From Polyangiaceae bacterium (GTDB lineage Bacteria > Myxococcota_A > Polyangia > Polyangiales > Polyangiaceae): DNA of 64,000 nucleotides. The DNA is taken from contig JADJRH010000011.1 in the NCBI GenBank assembly GCA_016712345.1, positions 1,612,001-1,676,000 of the forward strand. The letters are read 5' to 3'. The notes under the pieces were generated by a model, which was given only the letters and a program-made list of their open reading frames with translations, made no database searches and was not told where the DNA came from. Every line of letters begins with the position of its first letter. Positions within the stretch are counted from its first letter, which is position 1. The position numbers were made by a program, and so were the translations under genes. Shown here one piece after another: positions 46,265 to 55,661 of this stretch.

Positions 46265-46279
46265 GGAGAATCGTTCTCC
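46265..46279 (+). terminator. Short hairpin after copy 1
   Basis: GGAGAA-TCG-TTCTCC, perfect 6-base stem with a 3-base loop, 16 bases after the stop. The identical hairpin follows copy 2 (50731-50745). No U-run, so a 3'-end stabilising or processing role is as likely as termination. Confidence 0.5.
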
Positions 46280-46299
46280 GTTCGGGCGTCCGCAGCGTA

Positions 46300-46362
46300 C
46301 CGGCAACGCGCCATTTGGAAGTCGGCTTTATACCGTCCTCTGTGGGCGCTGCACTCACTGCA
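46300..46362 (-). repeat. Element A, degenerate fragment (reverse orientation)
   Basis: Contains GGCAACGCGCCATTTGG, GGCTTTATACCGTCC and GGGCGCTGCACTCACTG, the same blocks in the same order as the reverse-oriented element behind copy 2 but with internal deletions. It lies directly before the histidine kinase gene and may overlap its promoter. Confidence 0.55.
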
Positions 46363-46439
46363 TCCGACCGATTGCGAACGATCCTCCATCCCGCCTCTTT
46401 CGGTGGTTCAGAAACCGGACTTGTGGTATTCTGCGCCGG

Positions 46440-48636
46440 TTGATCACACCGCCCGTGAACCCAATCGGGAAAAGGCTTGGCCAATTCCTGCGATCCGGAG
46501 CGCCTCAATCGGCTTCGATTGAGGAGGTGGATCAGGCCCTCACGCGCAATGCCACCTTGCTGATCAGCGCCTTTGGGGCAACGGCGTCGGGGGTGGTTCT
46601 TTTGGCGCTGGGGATCCAGCCGCATGGCTCGTTGGCGCTTGCGTCGGGCATTGCGCTCGCGATTGGGCTTCTTATCGCCACTCGCGGCCACCCGCGTTCT
46701 GCGATGTATTTTGCTTTGCTCGTTTCCAACGTGACAATCACCACCGCGGTCACGGCGCAGGGGGCCGACCATTTGGCGGTGATTCACATCTTCGCGGTGT
46801 GTGCACCGTTTTCGATCAGTGATCCGCGCCGCCGGTTCGATTTGCTGGCCTGCGTGGCGATGGGCGTTGCAGGGGTGTGCATCAGCACCGTTCCGCTAGT
46901 GCCAACGCCCTGGTATCCCATCGCTTCCGGTTCCGCGGGAAGTGTGCGCGCCGTGGCCGCCATCGCGATGACGTGCATTATCGCGGGGCAGCTTTGGTTT
47001 TTTGTGTGGAGTCGCGCTCGAACAATGCGTCGGCTGTCGGCGGCGCTTGTGGAAGCCAATGCGGCAAGCATGGCAAAGAGCACATTCCTCGCAAACATGA
47101 GCCATGAAATTCGCACTCCAATGAACGGCGTGCTTGGAATGCTGGGTGTGCTTGAAGGGACAAAGCTCGACCCTATTCAGCGCGAGCACGTGCGCACGGC
47201 TCGCCTCTCGGGCAACGCCCTGCTCGATGTGATCAACGACATTCTGGATCTTTCCAAAGTCGAGGCGGGGCAAATGCGCCTCGATCCGGTGCCTTTCAAC
47301 CTGCGATCAACCTGCGAAGAAATTCTCGATCAGTTTGCGCTGACCGCTGCCGCCAAAGGCCTTGAACTGGTGCTTCGCTGGGTGCCTCGAACACCCGCTG
47401 AAGTAGTCAGCGATGCCGGGCGAATCCGGCAGATTATTACCAACTTGGTGGGTAATGCCATCAAGTTCACCGACCAGGGGCACGTTCTCATTACGGTGAC
47501 AGGTGACGAGGTTGGCCCCGAGCGCGCCCTCCTCAAGATCTCTGTGCAAGACACCGGACCGGGAATTCCCGAGGAGCGCAAAAGCGAAGTGTTCGAGAAG
47601 TTTCGGCAGATTGATTCTTCCTCCACCCGCAAGCATGCCGGCACCGGCCTTGGATTGGCTATTTGCCGCGAGCTGGCTCAGTTGCTTGGAGGTGAAATCG
47701 GTCTTGTCAGCGCGCCGGGGCAAGGCTCCACCTTTTGGTTTACGCTGCCGGTCAGGCTCGATCACACCGTGGAGGTTCAGCGCTCCACACCCGACGAAAT
47801 TGCCGCCGCCCGGGTACTTGTTGTGGACGACCACCCAGTGAACCGCCGCGTCTTAAAAGAGCAGCTTGCGAGCTGGCGCATGGCCCAAGCCGAGTGTGAC
47901 AACGGTCGCGAGGGCATTGGCGCTTTTGCGGAGCGCGCGCGAGCGGGGTGAACCGTTTGATGTGGTCGTGCTCGACTACCACATGCCCGGGATGGATGGC
48001 ATTGAGGTTGCGCGGGAAATCAAGGCCGATCCGGCGCTTTCAGATACAATTCTCATCCTCCTCACATCCGTGACACTTCAGCTCGATGCAGCGCAGATCA
48101 AAGCCGAGGGCTTTGCCGGTTATCTGGTGAAGCCCGCTCACCACAGTGAGTTGTCGGCGCTTCTCGCTTCGGCGCTCCACGCTCGCAAAGAGGGCAAAAA
48201 CGCTCCGCTGCTCACCCGCCAGATACTGAATGGCAATCACCCCGACAAGCCATCTGCCGAGTCCTACGCCGGTGTGAAGGCGCTTGTCGTCGACGACAAC
48301 CTCATCAATCGCAAGGTGGCCTCCCTCCATTTGCAACACCTCGGCTGCGAGGTAGAAACCGCGGAAAACGGCGTTGAAGCGATCGAGCGAATCGCCGCGA
48401 AGGCATACGATGTGGTGTTTATGGATGTGCAGATGCCCGTGATGGATGGTCTTGAGGCAACGCGTGAGCTGCGCAAACGCGGCGCCACCGTGCCCGTGAT
48501 TGCGATGACCGCCCATGCCATGCAGGGCGATCGCGAGCGTTGTTTGGCCTCCGGAATGAATGGGTATGTCACCAAACCGGTAGACGGTGAAAGCATTGGC
48601 AGCGAAATGGCCAAGGTGCTCCGCGCCAAGGGTTGA
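46440..48636 (+). pseudogene. Hybrid histidine kinase with two receiver domains, one +1 frameshift
   Basis: About 730 residues after correction. Five or six membrane helices (about 40-190) precede the kinase: H-box STFLANMSHEIRTPMNGVLG, N-box ITNLVGNAIKF, DTGPGIPEE and GTGLGLAICRELAQLLGGEI. The first receiver begins VLVVDDHPVNRRVL, then an extra G in GAGGGCATT (47909-47912) throws the frame. Removing it continues EALALLRSARERGEPFDVVV, LDYHMPGMDG, ending with GYLVKPAHHSEL. The second receiver is intact (ALVVDDNLINRKV, FMDVQMPVMDG, GYVTKPV). The start is uncertain (TTG 46440 or a nearby GTG). It lies between the two near-identical ATPase-nuclease genes. No dedicated response regulator is adjacent. 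Confidence 0.88.
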
Positions 48637-48715
48637 ATCCGAACACCTGTCAGCCTCGCCAACGCCGCAGCACCACAGCCCGTCAATGCCCCCCTTCGGT
48701 CGCGCTCCGCGCGCC

Positions 48716-48757
48716 CGTTCCCCCCAAGCGTCGCGCCCGCGCGCCGCGGGGGGAACG
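48716..48757. repeat. 10-base-arm GC-rich hairpin between kinase and copy 2
   Basis: CGTTCCCCCC (48716-48725) and GGGGGGAACG (48748-48757) pair perfectly around a GC-rich loop. It may end transcription of the kinase gene (stop at 48636) or isolate the copy 2 leader. Confidence 0.55.
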
Positions 48758-48796
48758 CATCGTCCTTTGCCGCGCAAGGGCCTGTGTCCGGCGCCA

Positions 48797-48855
48797 ACTT
48801 GACGGTGTAGCGCGCCCATGCGAGGGTCCGCCTCGGACGTTTTCGAGGACGCATC
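48797..48855 (+). promoter_or_regulatory. Conserved leader of ATPase-nuclease copy 2
   Basis: Same 59-base leader as copy 1, at the same distance from the ATG, differing at one or two bases. Homology with the copy 1 locus begins abruptly at ACTTGACGG, marking the left end of the duplicated unit. Confidence 0.7.
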
Positions 48856-50715
48856 ATGCTCCGGCAAATCCCCATCGGCACCGACGATTTTAGGGTTCTT
48901 CGCGAACGAAACTACGAATACGTCGACAAGACCCATCTCATCACCGAGCTGGTTGACAGCGACAACATCAAGGTGGTGCTGTTACCCCGCCCACGCAGGT
49001 TTGGCAAATCGCTCAATCTCTCGACGTTGAAGTGGTTCTTTGAAAAACGCGACGAGGACGTGTGGCATCTGTTCGAAGGGCTCCACGTGGCGCGGGCAGG
49101 TGCCAAATATCGCGGGCACTTTCAAAAATATCCGGTCATTCACATCAGTCTGAAAGAGACAAAAGCGCAATCGTTTGATGCGTGTTTGCACGAAGCAAAA
49201 CGCTTGATTCGCGATATGTACCACGAGCACGCGTCGGCGCTCGTAGAAAGGCTCGATGGTTCCGACCGAGTGGATTTCGACGCGATCTTATCAGGCAGTG
49301 GCGACGACATGTTGTATCGCCGCTCGATCAAAGATTTGAGCAGGTATTTGCACCAAGTCCACGGCGTTCGTCCCATCGTCCTCATTGATGAATACGACGC
49401 GGGGATCCACGCCTCGTACGCAAACGGGTTTTACAAAGAAACCATAGGGTTTTTCGGGGGCTTTTTCTTGGCGGGCCTCAAAGACAACGTGCATCTGGAG
49501 CGCGCGGTGATGACGGGGATCCTGCGCGTCTCGCGGGAGAGCATTTTTTCCGACTTGAACAATCTCGGTGTGTACACGTTGCTTGATCCCGAATTCAACA
49601 CCTGTTTCGGGTTCACGGAGGTCGAAGTTACGGGCCTGATGGAGAAAGCCGGCTTGGCCGACATCCTGCCGGCCATTCGGTCCTATTACAACGGGTATGA
49701 ATTCGGAGGGGCCGACATCTACAACCCGTGGTCGATCTTGAGTTTTCTCGCGCGGGGCACGAGGCAGCTCCAGCCCCATTGGGTGGGGACCAGCTCCAAT
49801 CTGCTCATCCAAGAGCTGCTCCAGCACCATGGGTTGGGTGTGCAGGGTGATATGCAAACCCTGCTCGAAGGTGGGTATATTGAAAGGCACCTGAACGAAA
49901 ACATCGCCTTCCCACGCCTCAAAGACGACCGAGACACGTTGTGGAGCTTGCTCGTGTTTTCAGGATATCTGAAAGCCGCGCGCCCCGGCCCACCCATCGT
50001 CGGTGAGCCTCCTCCTCCCTATCGGCTTTCGATCCCCAACGTGGAAGTAGCGAGCGTTTATCGCACCACGTTTCAGCGGTGGATGGATCAAGCTCTTGTG
50101 GCTCAAGGCGGCGGCCTGCAAGCGATGTTGGAGGGAATGCTCGAAGGGGATACCTATACCTTTGAGGAGCAACTCCAGCGTTTTGCGGCAACTCTGCCCT
50201 CGTATCATGACGTGCGTGGCGCCCGACCCGAAACATTCTACCATGGGATGATGATAGGCTTGCTCGCCTCGCTCGAACCTGACTACGAAGTGCGGTCCAA
50301 TCGCGAGTCAGGGGAGGGTAGGCCGGATGTGTTGATCAAGCCGCGCAGACCGGGCAAACCCGGCGTGGTGCTGGAGTTGAAAGCGGCGCGGCAAGGTGAA
50401 AAAACAATCGAAAAAGCCATGGCAGAAGGGCTCACGCAGCTCGCATCAAGCGACTATGCCGCTGAATTGCGGACTGCCGGCGTGGAGAAAATTCGCGAAA
50501 TGGCCGTCGCCTTCGACGGGAAACGGGTGATGGTGTTGCCGAAGGGAGCCAAGGCCCCGGCGAAAAAGGCGGCCGCGAAGAAGATCGTGAAGAAGTCGGC
50601 GAAGAAGACAGTGAAGAAGGCGCCGAAGAAGATCGCAAAGAAGTCGGCGACGAACAAGACCGTGAAGAAGGCGCCGCCGAAGAAGGTGGCGGGCAAAGCC
50701 AAAAAGACGCGCTGA
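48856..50715 (+). CDS. AAA-ATPase-like/PD-(D/E)XK protein with H1-like tail, copy 2
   Basis: The product has 619 residues. All motifs of copy 1 are present (PRPRRFGKSL, VLIDEYD, GRPDVL..VVLELKA). Divergence from copy 1 is concentrated at about residues 105-165 (QSFDACLHEAKRLIRDMYHE) and in the tail. The region ahead of Walker B may be the specificity-determining part. The tail is longer (~57 residues) and almost purely Lys/Ala with KKSAKKTVKKAPKKIAKK-type repeats. Same orientation as copy 1, so the two form a 1.9-kb direct repeat around the kinase gene. Confidence 0.9.
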   Translation: MLRQIPIGTDDFRVLRERNYEYVDKTHLITELVDSDNIKVVLLPRPRRFGKSLNLSTLKWFFEKRDEDVWHLFEGLHVARAGAKYRGHFQKYPVIHISLKETKAQSFDACLHEAKRLIRDMYHEHASALVERLDGSDRVDFDAILSGSGDDMLYRRSIKDLSRYLHQVHGVRPIVLIDEYDAGIHASYANGFYKETIGFFGGFFLAGLKDNVHLERAVMTGILRVSRESIFSDLNNLGVYTLLDPEFNTCFGFTEVEVTGLMEKAGLADILPAIRSYYNGYEFGGADIYNPWSILSFLARGTRQLQPHWVGTSSNLLIQELLQHHGLGVQGDMQTLLEGGYIERHLNENIAFPRLKDDRDTLWSLLVFSGYLKAARPGPPIVGEPPPPYRLSIPNVEVASVYRTTFQRWMDQALVAQGGGLQAMLEGMLEGDTYTFEEQLQRFAATLPSYHDVRGARPETFYHGMMIGLLASLEPDYEVRSNRESGEGRPDVLIKPRRPGKPGVVLELKAARQGEKTIEKAMAEGLTQLASSDYAAELRTAGVEKIREMAVAFDGKRVMVLPKGAKAPAKKAAAKKIVKKSAKKTVKKAPKKIAKKSATNKTVKKAPPKKVAGKAKKTR

Positions 50716-50730
50716 GCGTCGAGGCGAGAG

Positions 50731-50745
50731 GGAGAATCGTTCTCC
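50731..50745 (+). terminator. Short hairpin after copy 2
   Basis: Identical to the one behind copy 1: GGAGAA-TCG-TTCTCC, 15 bases after the stop, with conserved flanks (GCGTCGAGGC before, CGTTCG after). Its conservation shows the duplicated unit includes the 3' region. Confidence 0.5.
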
Positions 50746-50765
50746 GTTCGAGCGTCCGCAGCGTT

Positions 50766-50918
50766 CGTGCAACGCGCCACTGGGGGCTCGCCTTTATACG
50801 GTCCTCTGTGGCCGTCCGGCTGTCTTCTGCGATGTGGCTGCCATGGGTAGATTTGAACGGGTAGGTGAACGGACCGCAGCCTCGCCTCTCCATGCCGATG
50901 CGTGGTAGGGGCGCTGCA
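50766..50918 (-). repeat. Element A, copy 3 (reverse orientation, shortened)
   Basis: Reading left to right it shows complementary blocks of element A: CAACGCGCCACTGGGGGCTC, CCTTTATACGGTCC, then after a diverged middle GGACCGCAGCCTCGCCTCTC and GGGGCGCTGCACTC. One inner arm and one outer arm are retained. It lies directly behind ATPase-nuclease copy 2, as the A fragment at 46300 lies behind copy 1. Confidence 0.6.
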
Positions 50919-51217
50919 CTCACTGCGGCCGCCCTCTCGACGAACGATTCCCCACCCCGCCTCTTTTCGGTGGTTCGGCGGTCAATGAAGACTCAGCTCT
51001 GCGAAATCACCCTCGTCTCCTTGAAGTTCGCGTCGCAGCGGGGCGCCTGCAACGGCGAGATTAGAGGCGTCTTTCGGGGCGTCTTGGCGCGCGTAACTGA
51101 AGCGCGGGCGGATCCGCGAGGAAACCACTTGCCAATGCCGTGCGATTCCAATAGCTTTCGCTACCGACAGAGCCGCTCGGCCGCGCGCGGGGTGCGGCCA
51201 AGGCCGGAAAGGAGCGT

Positions 51218-51985
51218 ATGGCATCCAAACAAGTGACCGACCGCCAAAAAAGCGCATCGAGCGTTGTGGCCTCAGGTGAGGCAAATGCCGAGGTGATTGG
51301 GCAGGCAGTGACCAGCTTTTTGCAGCCGTTCGTAAAAAAGGGCCAGCAGGTTCCAGATGTGGGGTTGTTGGTGCACCTGCTCTGCGCGGCGCTTGAAGGG
51401 TCCAGCCACAAGGTGATTGCGGCCGACGCCGCGCACGAGGCTGAATTGGGGGATGATGGGGCTGTTCGCACCGCCCGCGACAACGCACACAACGCCCTGC
51501 GCGATGAGCTGATCGAGCTGCGTGAGATTGTGGTCGGCGCCTATGGTCCACAGGCGGCGGCCGGGATTTTCAAGGGGGCGACACCGGATGATCCGGTGGT
51601 GCTATCGCGATTCGCCGGTGAAGTTGTCGACAATTTGCAGAAAAACAAGCTTCCACCTCCCCGAATCAAAGGCGCCAAACTAGATGTCGCTGAAGTGGCC
51701 GCCTCCCTGAGCGAAAAGCGCGACCTGCTCGACAAACACCTGAAAAGCGTGCAGCGCGAAGTGCGGGAAGCTCAAAAAACCCTGACCGACCGCAACAACG
51801 CCGTTGCAGCACACGACGCCATGTTCAGCGGAATCGCCACCGCGCTCTCGGGGCTCTTGCTCATCGCGGGCAAGCCCGAACTTGCCGCCCGAGTAAAACC
51901 CTCCACCCGCCGGCCTGGCGAAACGGCCGAAGAAGCCGGCGACAACCCCGAAGCCACAGCCCCGGCATCGCCGACCGAAACGTAG
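51218..51985 (+). CDS. Conserved hypothetical cytoplasmic protein
   Basis: The product has 255 residues, ATG preceded by a strong AAAGGAG site. It is mostly helical: LLVHLLCAALEGSSHKVIAA near residue 50, AHNALRDELIELREIVVGAY at about 90-110, and a long charged helix at about 165-200 (LSEKRDLLDKHLKSVQREVR). One short hydrophobic segment (MFSGIATALSGLLLIAG) near 210 might be a membrane-contact helix. The tail is Pro/Glu/Ala-rich. No known family. It lies directly before the 42-base repeat array and the restriction-modification pair, 330 bp upstream, so it may belong to that module. Confidence 0.7.
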   Translation: MASKQVTDRQKSASSVVASGEANAEVIGQAVTSFLQPFVKKGQQVPDVGLLVHLLCAALEGSSHKVIAADAAHEAELGDDGAVRTARDNAHNALRDELIELREIVVGAYGPQAAAGIFKGATPDDPVVLSRFAGEVVDNLQKNKLPPPRIKGAKLDVAEVAASLSEKRDLLDKHLKSVQREVREAQKTLTDRNNAVAAHDAMFSGIATALSGLLLIAGKPELAARVKPSTRRPGETAEEAGDNPEATAPASPTET

Positions 51986-52019
51986 CTTCGGCGCACTTGT
52001 CGCACACCGTGTGCAGAAC

Positions 52020-52187
52020 GCGATCAAAAATTCCCCAAAGGTGTTCCGACCCGTTCGGAAGGCGATCAAAAATTCCCCAAAGGCGTTCCGACCCCTTCGG
52101 AAGGCGATCAAAAATCCCCCGAAGGCGTTCCGACCCCCTCGGAAGGCGATCCAAAATTCGCCAAAGGCGTTCCGAGCCGTTCGGAAC
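52020..52187 (+). repeat. Tandem array of four 42-base repeats
   Basis: Units start at 52020, 52062, 52104 and 52146, each beginning GCGATC and containing AAATTCCCCAAAGGCGTTCC and CGGAAG, with 2-6 differences between units. The period is divisible by three and several frames stay open, but none has a start site or function. One further unit occurs alone at 56481-56514, so the array and the solitary unit border the restriction-modification genes. Confidence 0.85.
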
Positions 52188-52313
52188 GCGAGTTGCGACG
52201 CCGGACGCGTCTTTCTCTATGAACGACCAGGCACTTGAACACTGTGCCCCTTTCCCACGGCGCTTCTGTCCACGAACAACCGTGACACTTGTCCGCGACG
52301 GGCTGTCTTGACG

Positions 52314-55300
52314 ATGGCGCCCCTCCCACGATACAAGCGCTCAATGACCGCCGCAACGCACCACGAAGGGGATTCGTTGCTGGCCCAAGCGTGCAGGATC
52401 TTGGGGTTGATCGACGGCTGCTTGTTGCCGGCAGTCGGTGCGCCTTCCGATTCGCGGACTGCAGCGCATTGGACCGACAAGGGAGATTGGCTTGCACTTG
52501 CGAAGGAGGTCGGTGCCCGGGAGGTCTTCTTCGTCGGCAATGAGCCCGTCCTTGTGCTTGCCGAGCTGCCTGACGGTGAGGATGAAGCGGCTTTTTATAA
52601 TCGAGTCTGGAGCATGGCTCGGCCGGAGTTCTTGTTTCTGGCGAGCGATGGGCTGCTTCGAGTATACGCGCTAAGTGCGCCCCCGGTGAAAGAAGGCGAA
52701 ACGCTTGATGGCGGCGAACGGCTCCTCGTGCTTGCCCAAGGTGTGCGCGACATTGTTTCCAAGCTGGCGCAGTTCCGCCGAGAGAGCGTTGAAACTGGCC
52801 AAATTTATGGAGACGAGCGATTTGGCACCAAGGTGGAGCGCGCGGATCGCTCCCTTGTGCAGGATTTCAAGCAGGTGCGCCGTCGCCTGACCGAAGGGCC
52901 CCAGAAGCTCGCGCCTCCCGTTGCCCACAAGCTGATCGCCCGGGCCTTGTTCCTGCGTTACCTTGAAGATCGTGGGATTCTGACGCCCTCCTATTTTGAA
53001 GAGGTCGCCAAAGACAATCCTGTTTGGCAGCGCCTTCTGGCAGAAGATCCGAAGGAGCCCTTCATCAGCTCAAACATTGCGAAGGTGCTGTTTTTCCGTG
53101 TCCTAAGAGACAAGGACTTCACCTACGCGCTCTTCGCCAAGCTCACGACCGACTTTAATGGCGATACATTTCCGGTCACGGCCGAAGAGCATACGCGGGT
53201 AAAGTCCCACCACCTTCTGCTCCTCCGCCGATTGCTCGTCGGAGACGGCGCGTCAGAACAGTTGCGCTTGTTCTTCTACGCCTATCGATTTGATATCATC
53301 CCTATCGAACTCATCAGCAGCATTTACGAGGACTTTTACACGGCTGAACATGGCAAAGACAGCGCCCAATCTTCCTATTACACGCCACCCGCGCTCGTAG
53401 ATTTCCTTCTGTCACGCGCGCTCCCCAGAGCCATATTGGACAACCGGCCTTGCGTGATGGATGCCGCTTGTGGCTCCGGAATTTTCCTTGTGGAAACCTT
53501 CCGCCGGATGGTGCGCCACAGGGTGGGGATTCAAAGAAAAAAATTGTCCCAGCGTGAGCTTCGTGTGATCTTGCGGGATCAGATTCGCGGGATCGACCTT
53601 AATCCCGAAGCGGTGCCGATTGCCGCATTCAGCCTTTATTTGGCCTACCTTCATTACCAAAAACCGCGTGAAATTGACGCAAATCGGAGACTCCCCAATC
53701 TCCGCTGGGATCCGGAAAGAAAAGAACGCGACCCCGACCAGCACTTTGACATCCTGTTCGAGGGCAACGCCTTTGATGCCATTGAACACAAACATCCGGT
53801 GGTGAAGCGCCATTTTGGCCCTGAAAGCACCGATTGTGTTGTTGGAAACCCCCCGTGGGGGGCTCCCAAAAAGGACGACATTCGTGGGCGCGCAGCCCTT
53901 TCGCGGACTCTTGCATGGTGCAACGAAAAGAGCGAGCGCGCGATCGGCGATCAAGAGATGTCGCAGGCCTTCGTTCACTTGGCCCTGGCCTTACTCAAAG
54001 ACGGCGGCACCGCAGGGCTCCTCCTTTCTTCGGGCGTGCTCTTCAAACAGCACGATCAAAGTCGGCTGTTTCGCACATCCTGGCTGGGCCGATGTAAGCT
54101 GAACCACGTGGTCAACTTCGCCCACGTCCGGCACCTCTATTTTGCTGAGCCCTCCGCAGGCCACGCGGAGGGGTCAACAACGAAGAAGCGGAAAAAAGCG
54201 CCGGCCCGTGAAAATGAGGGGGCGTCCCCGTTCATCTCTGCGGTTTTTTCAAAGGGAGTTCCCGCCGCCGAACATCGCTTCGCGTATTGGTGCGCGCGAC
54301 GCATCACCCAGGTGGAGAAAACCCGCGCGATCGTTCTCAATCACGCAGATCAACATTGGCTCAATCAGCAGCAATGTGCCCATTACGACAGCCTGTGGAA
54401 GATCTACTGGTGGGGCGGCAGGAGGGACGAGGGCCTGATCCGCTCGCTGGAGCGATTTCCTGGGTTTATCAGCCTTTCAGATACCGATAGAGAGATAGTG
54501 CCGGGTCAGGGCTTCAAAGAAGCAAACAAGAAAGACGATGCGGACTGGCTTTCTGACTATCGAGAACTCCCCGCTAAGAAGTTCACACGATACAGTCCAA
54601 TTGCGGAGTCGGATCTTTTGCCAGTCCCCAGCAAGGTAGAGCGCCGTGGGGTGCGGGATGTCTACGAAGGAAGCCGGCTGCTGCTCAACCGCGGCGTGGG
54701 TGTCGATGGCGTCGTTGCACGCCTGGAAACAGAGAATTTTTGCTTTCGGCACTCCATCCAGGGATTCCGCCTGAAGGGCTTTGAACCCTGGCAAGAACGG
54801 ATCATCTTGGGAGTGTTTTGGTCCGCTCTGGCCAAATACTATTTCTGGCTCACCGCCGGCTCTTGGGGGATGTGGCACGATGAGCTGCATCTTCATTTTG
54901 CAGGCCGGATCCCTATCGCCTTCCCCCACGACCCGGCGCTTCGAAGTCGCATTGTGGCCACCGTGGACAAACTTCGTGATGCGCCGAGCAATGGTCGTTC
55001 CATTGCAGATCTAGAGGCGAAGCTGGATGAGGCAATCTTCGACCTCTACGAACTGAATGACGCCGATCGCGATCTCGTACGGGACATGTGTGATGTTGGG
55101 CTCGATTTCTTCTATGAGCGTGCCCAAAGCGCTGCCGTCCTGCCGACAAAATTGCCCAAAACCCATTACGGTTTAGCGAGCGACCTCCCCAACGGTCGCG
55201 ACAACGGCCTCACAGGCTACTTGCAGGTTTTTCTCCATCATTGGAATGCCGATCTCGGCCCGGACGGGGAGCTTGCCTGGGAAGTGATTGCTGGACCCGG

Positions 55301-55661
55301 CACGGCCCCCGTCTTAGCGGCGCTGTTTTCTACCGTGCCACGAGGGGAACGACCCACGCCGACGGCGGCGGGTCGCACAAATGCGTGGAATGAAGTGTTG
55401 CGGCATATCGCCGAAGCGGCCTTGGTTCCGGAAGATGCGCATCACACGATTTACACGGACACGTTCATCCGAGCCGTCGGTGCTCACGAGATCTTGATCA
55501 TCAAACGCAACGAAATGCGCTTGTGGACCCGAAGTGCCGCGTTGGCCGATGCGGACGCCACTGTGGCTCAGGCGATGCGCCACGCCACTCGCACCACACG
55601 TTTCGACCGCATCATGTCGGACGACGATCCGTTTGATCGCTCTGGAGACGGGTCTCGATGA
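52314..55661 (+). CDS. N6-adenine DNA methyltransferase (Eco57I/type IIG-like) of a two-gene R-M module
   Basis: About 1115 residues; ATG 52314 or 52344. The N-terminal ~200 residues form a domain I do not recognise (WLALAKEVGAREVFFVGNEP). Then comes a helical region (FLRYLEDRGILTPSYFEEV, YEDFYTAEHGKDSAQSSYYT). The Rossmann methyltransferase core has AdoMet motif I DAACGSGIFLVETF (residue ~382) and catalytic motif IV VVGNPPWG (~512), typical of adenine-N6 enzymes. The C-terminal half should hold target recognition (NRGVGVDGVVARLETENFCF; WGMWHDELHLHFAGRIPIAF). It should methylate adenine in a specific site to protect host DNA. It overlaps the nuclease-like gene by 4 bp (ATGA). It lacks a helicase and BREX partners. 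Confidence 0.88.
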   Translation: MAPLPRYKRSMTAATHHEGDSLLAQACRILGLIDGCLLPAVGAPSDSRTAAHWTDKGDWLALAKEVGAREVFFVGNEPVLVLAELPDGEDEAAFYNRVWSMARPEFLFLASDGLLRVYALSAPPVKEGETLDGGERLLVLAQGVRDIVSKLAQFRRESVETGQIYGDERFGTKVERADRSLVQDFKQVRRRLTEGPQKLAPPVAHKLIARALFLRYLEDRGILTPSYFEEVAKDNPVWQRLLAEDPKEPFISSNIAKVLFFRVLRDKDFTYALFAKLTTDFNGDTFPVTAEEHTRVKSHHLLLLRRLLVGDGASEQLRLFFYAYRFDIIPIELISSIYEDFYTAEHGKDSAQSSYYTPPALVDFLLSRALPRAILDNRPCVMDAACGSGIFLVETFRRMVRHRVGIQRKKLSQRELRVILRDQIRGIDLNPEAVPIAAFSLYLAYLHYQKPREIDANRRLPNLRWDPERKERDPDQHFDILFEGNAFDAIEHKHPVVKRHFGPESTDCVVGNPPWGAPKKDDIRGRAALSRTLAWCNEKSERAIGDQEMSQAFVHLALALLKDGGTAGLLLSSGVLFKQHDQSRLFRTSWLGRCKLNHVVNFAHVRHLYFAEPSAGHAEGSTTKKRKKAPARENEGASPFISAVFSKGVPAAEHRFAYWCARRITQVEKTRAIVLNHADQHWLNQQQCAHYDSLWKIYWWGGRRDEGLIRSLERFPGFISLSDTDREIVPGQGFKEANKKDDADWLSDYRELPAKKFTRYSPIAESDLLPVPSKVERRGVRDVYEGSRLLLNRGVGVDGVVARLETENFCFRHSIQGFRLKGFEPWQERIILGVFWSALAKYYFWLTAGSWGMWHDELHLHFAGRIPIAFPHDPALRSRIVATVDKLRDAPSNGRSIADLEAKLDEAIFDLYELNDADRDLVRDMCDVGLDFFYERAQSAAVLPTKLPKTHYGLASDLPNGRDNGLTGYLQVFLHHWNADLGPDGELAWEVIAGPGTAPVLAALFSTVPRGERPTPTAAGRTNAWNEVLRHIAEAALVPEDAHHTIYTDTFIRAVGAHEILIIKRNEMRLWTRSAALADADATVAQAMRHATRTTRFDRIMSDDDPFDRSGDGSR

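Noticed and set aside
52020..52187. 42-base array as a CRISPR
   Set aside because: Units are contiguous with no unique spacers, and no cas genes are present.
51997..52311. Repeat array as a repeat-protein gene
   Set aside because: Open in several frames simply because the period is a multiple of three; no start signal or downstream domain.
52314..55661. BREX PglX assignment
   Set aside because: Motifs fit a general N6-adenine methyltransferase; PglZ, BrxC and BrxL are all absent.
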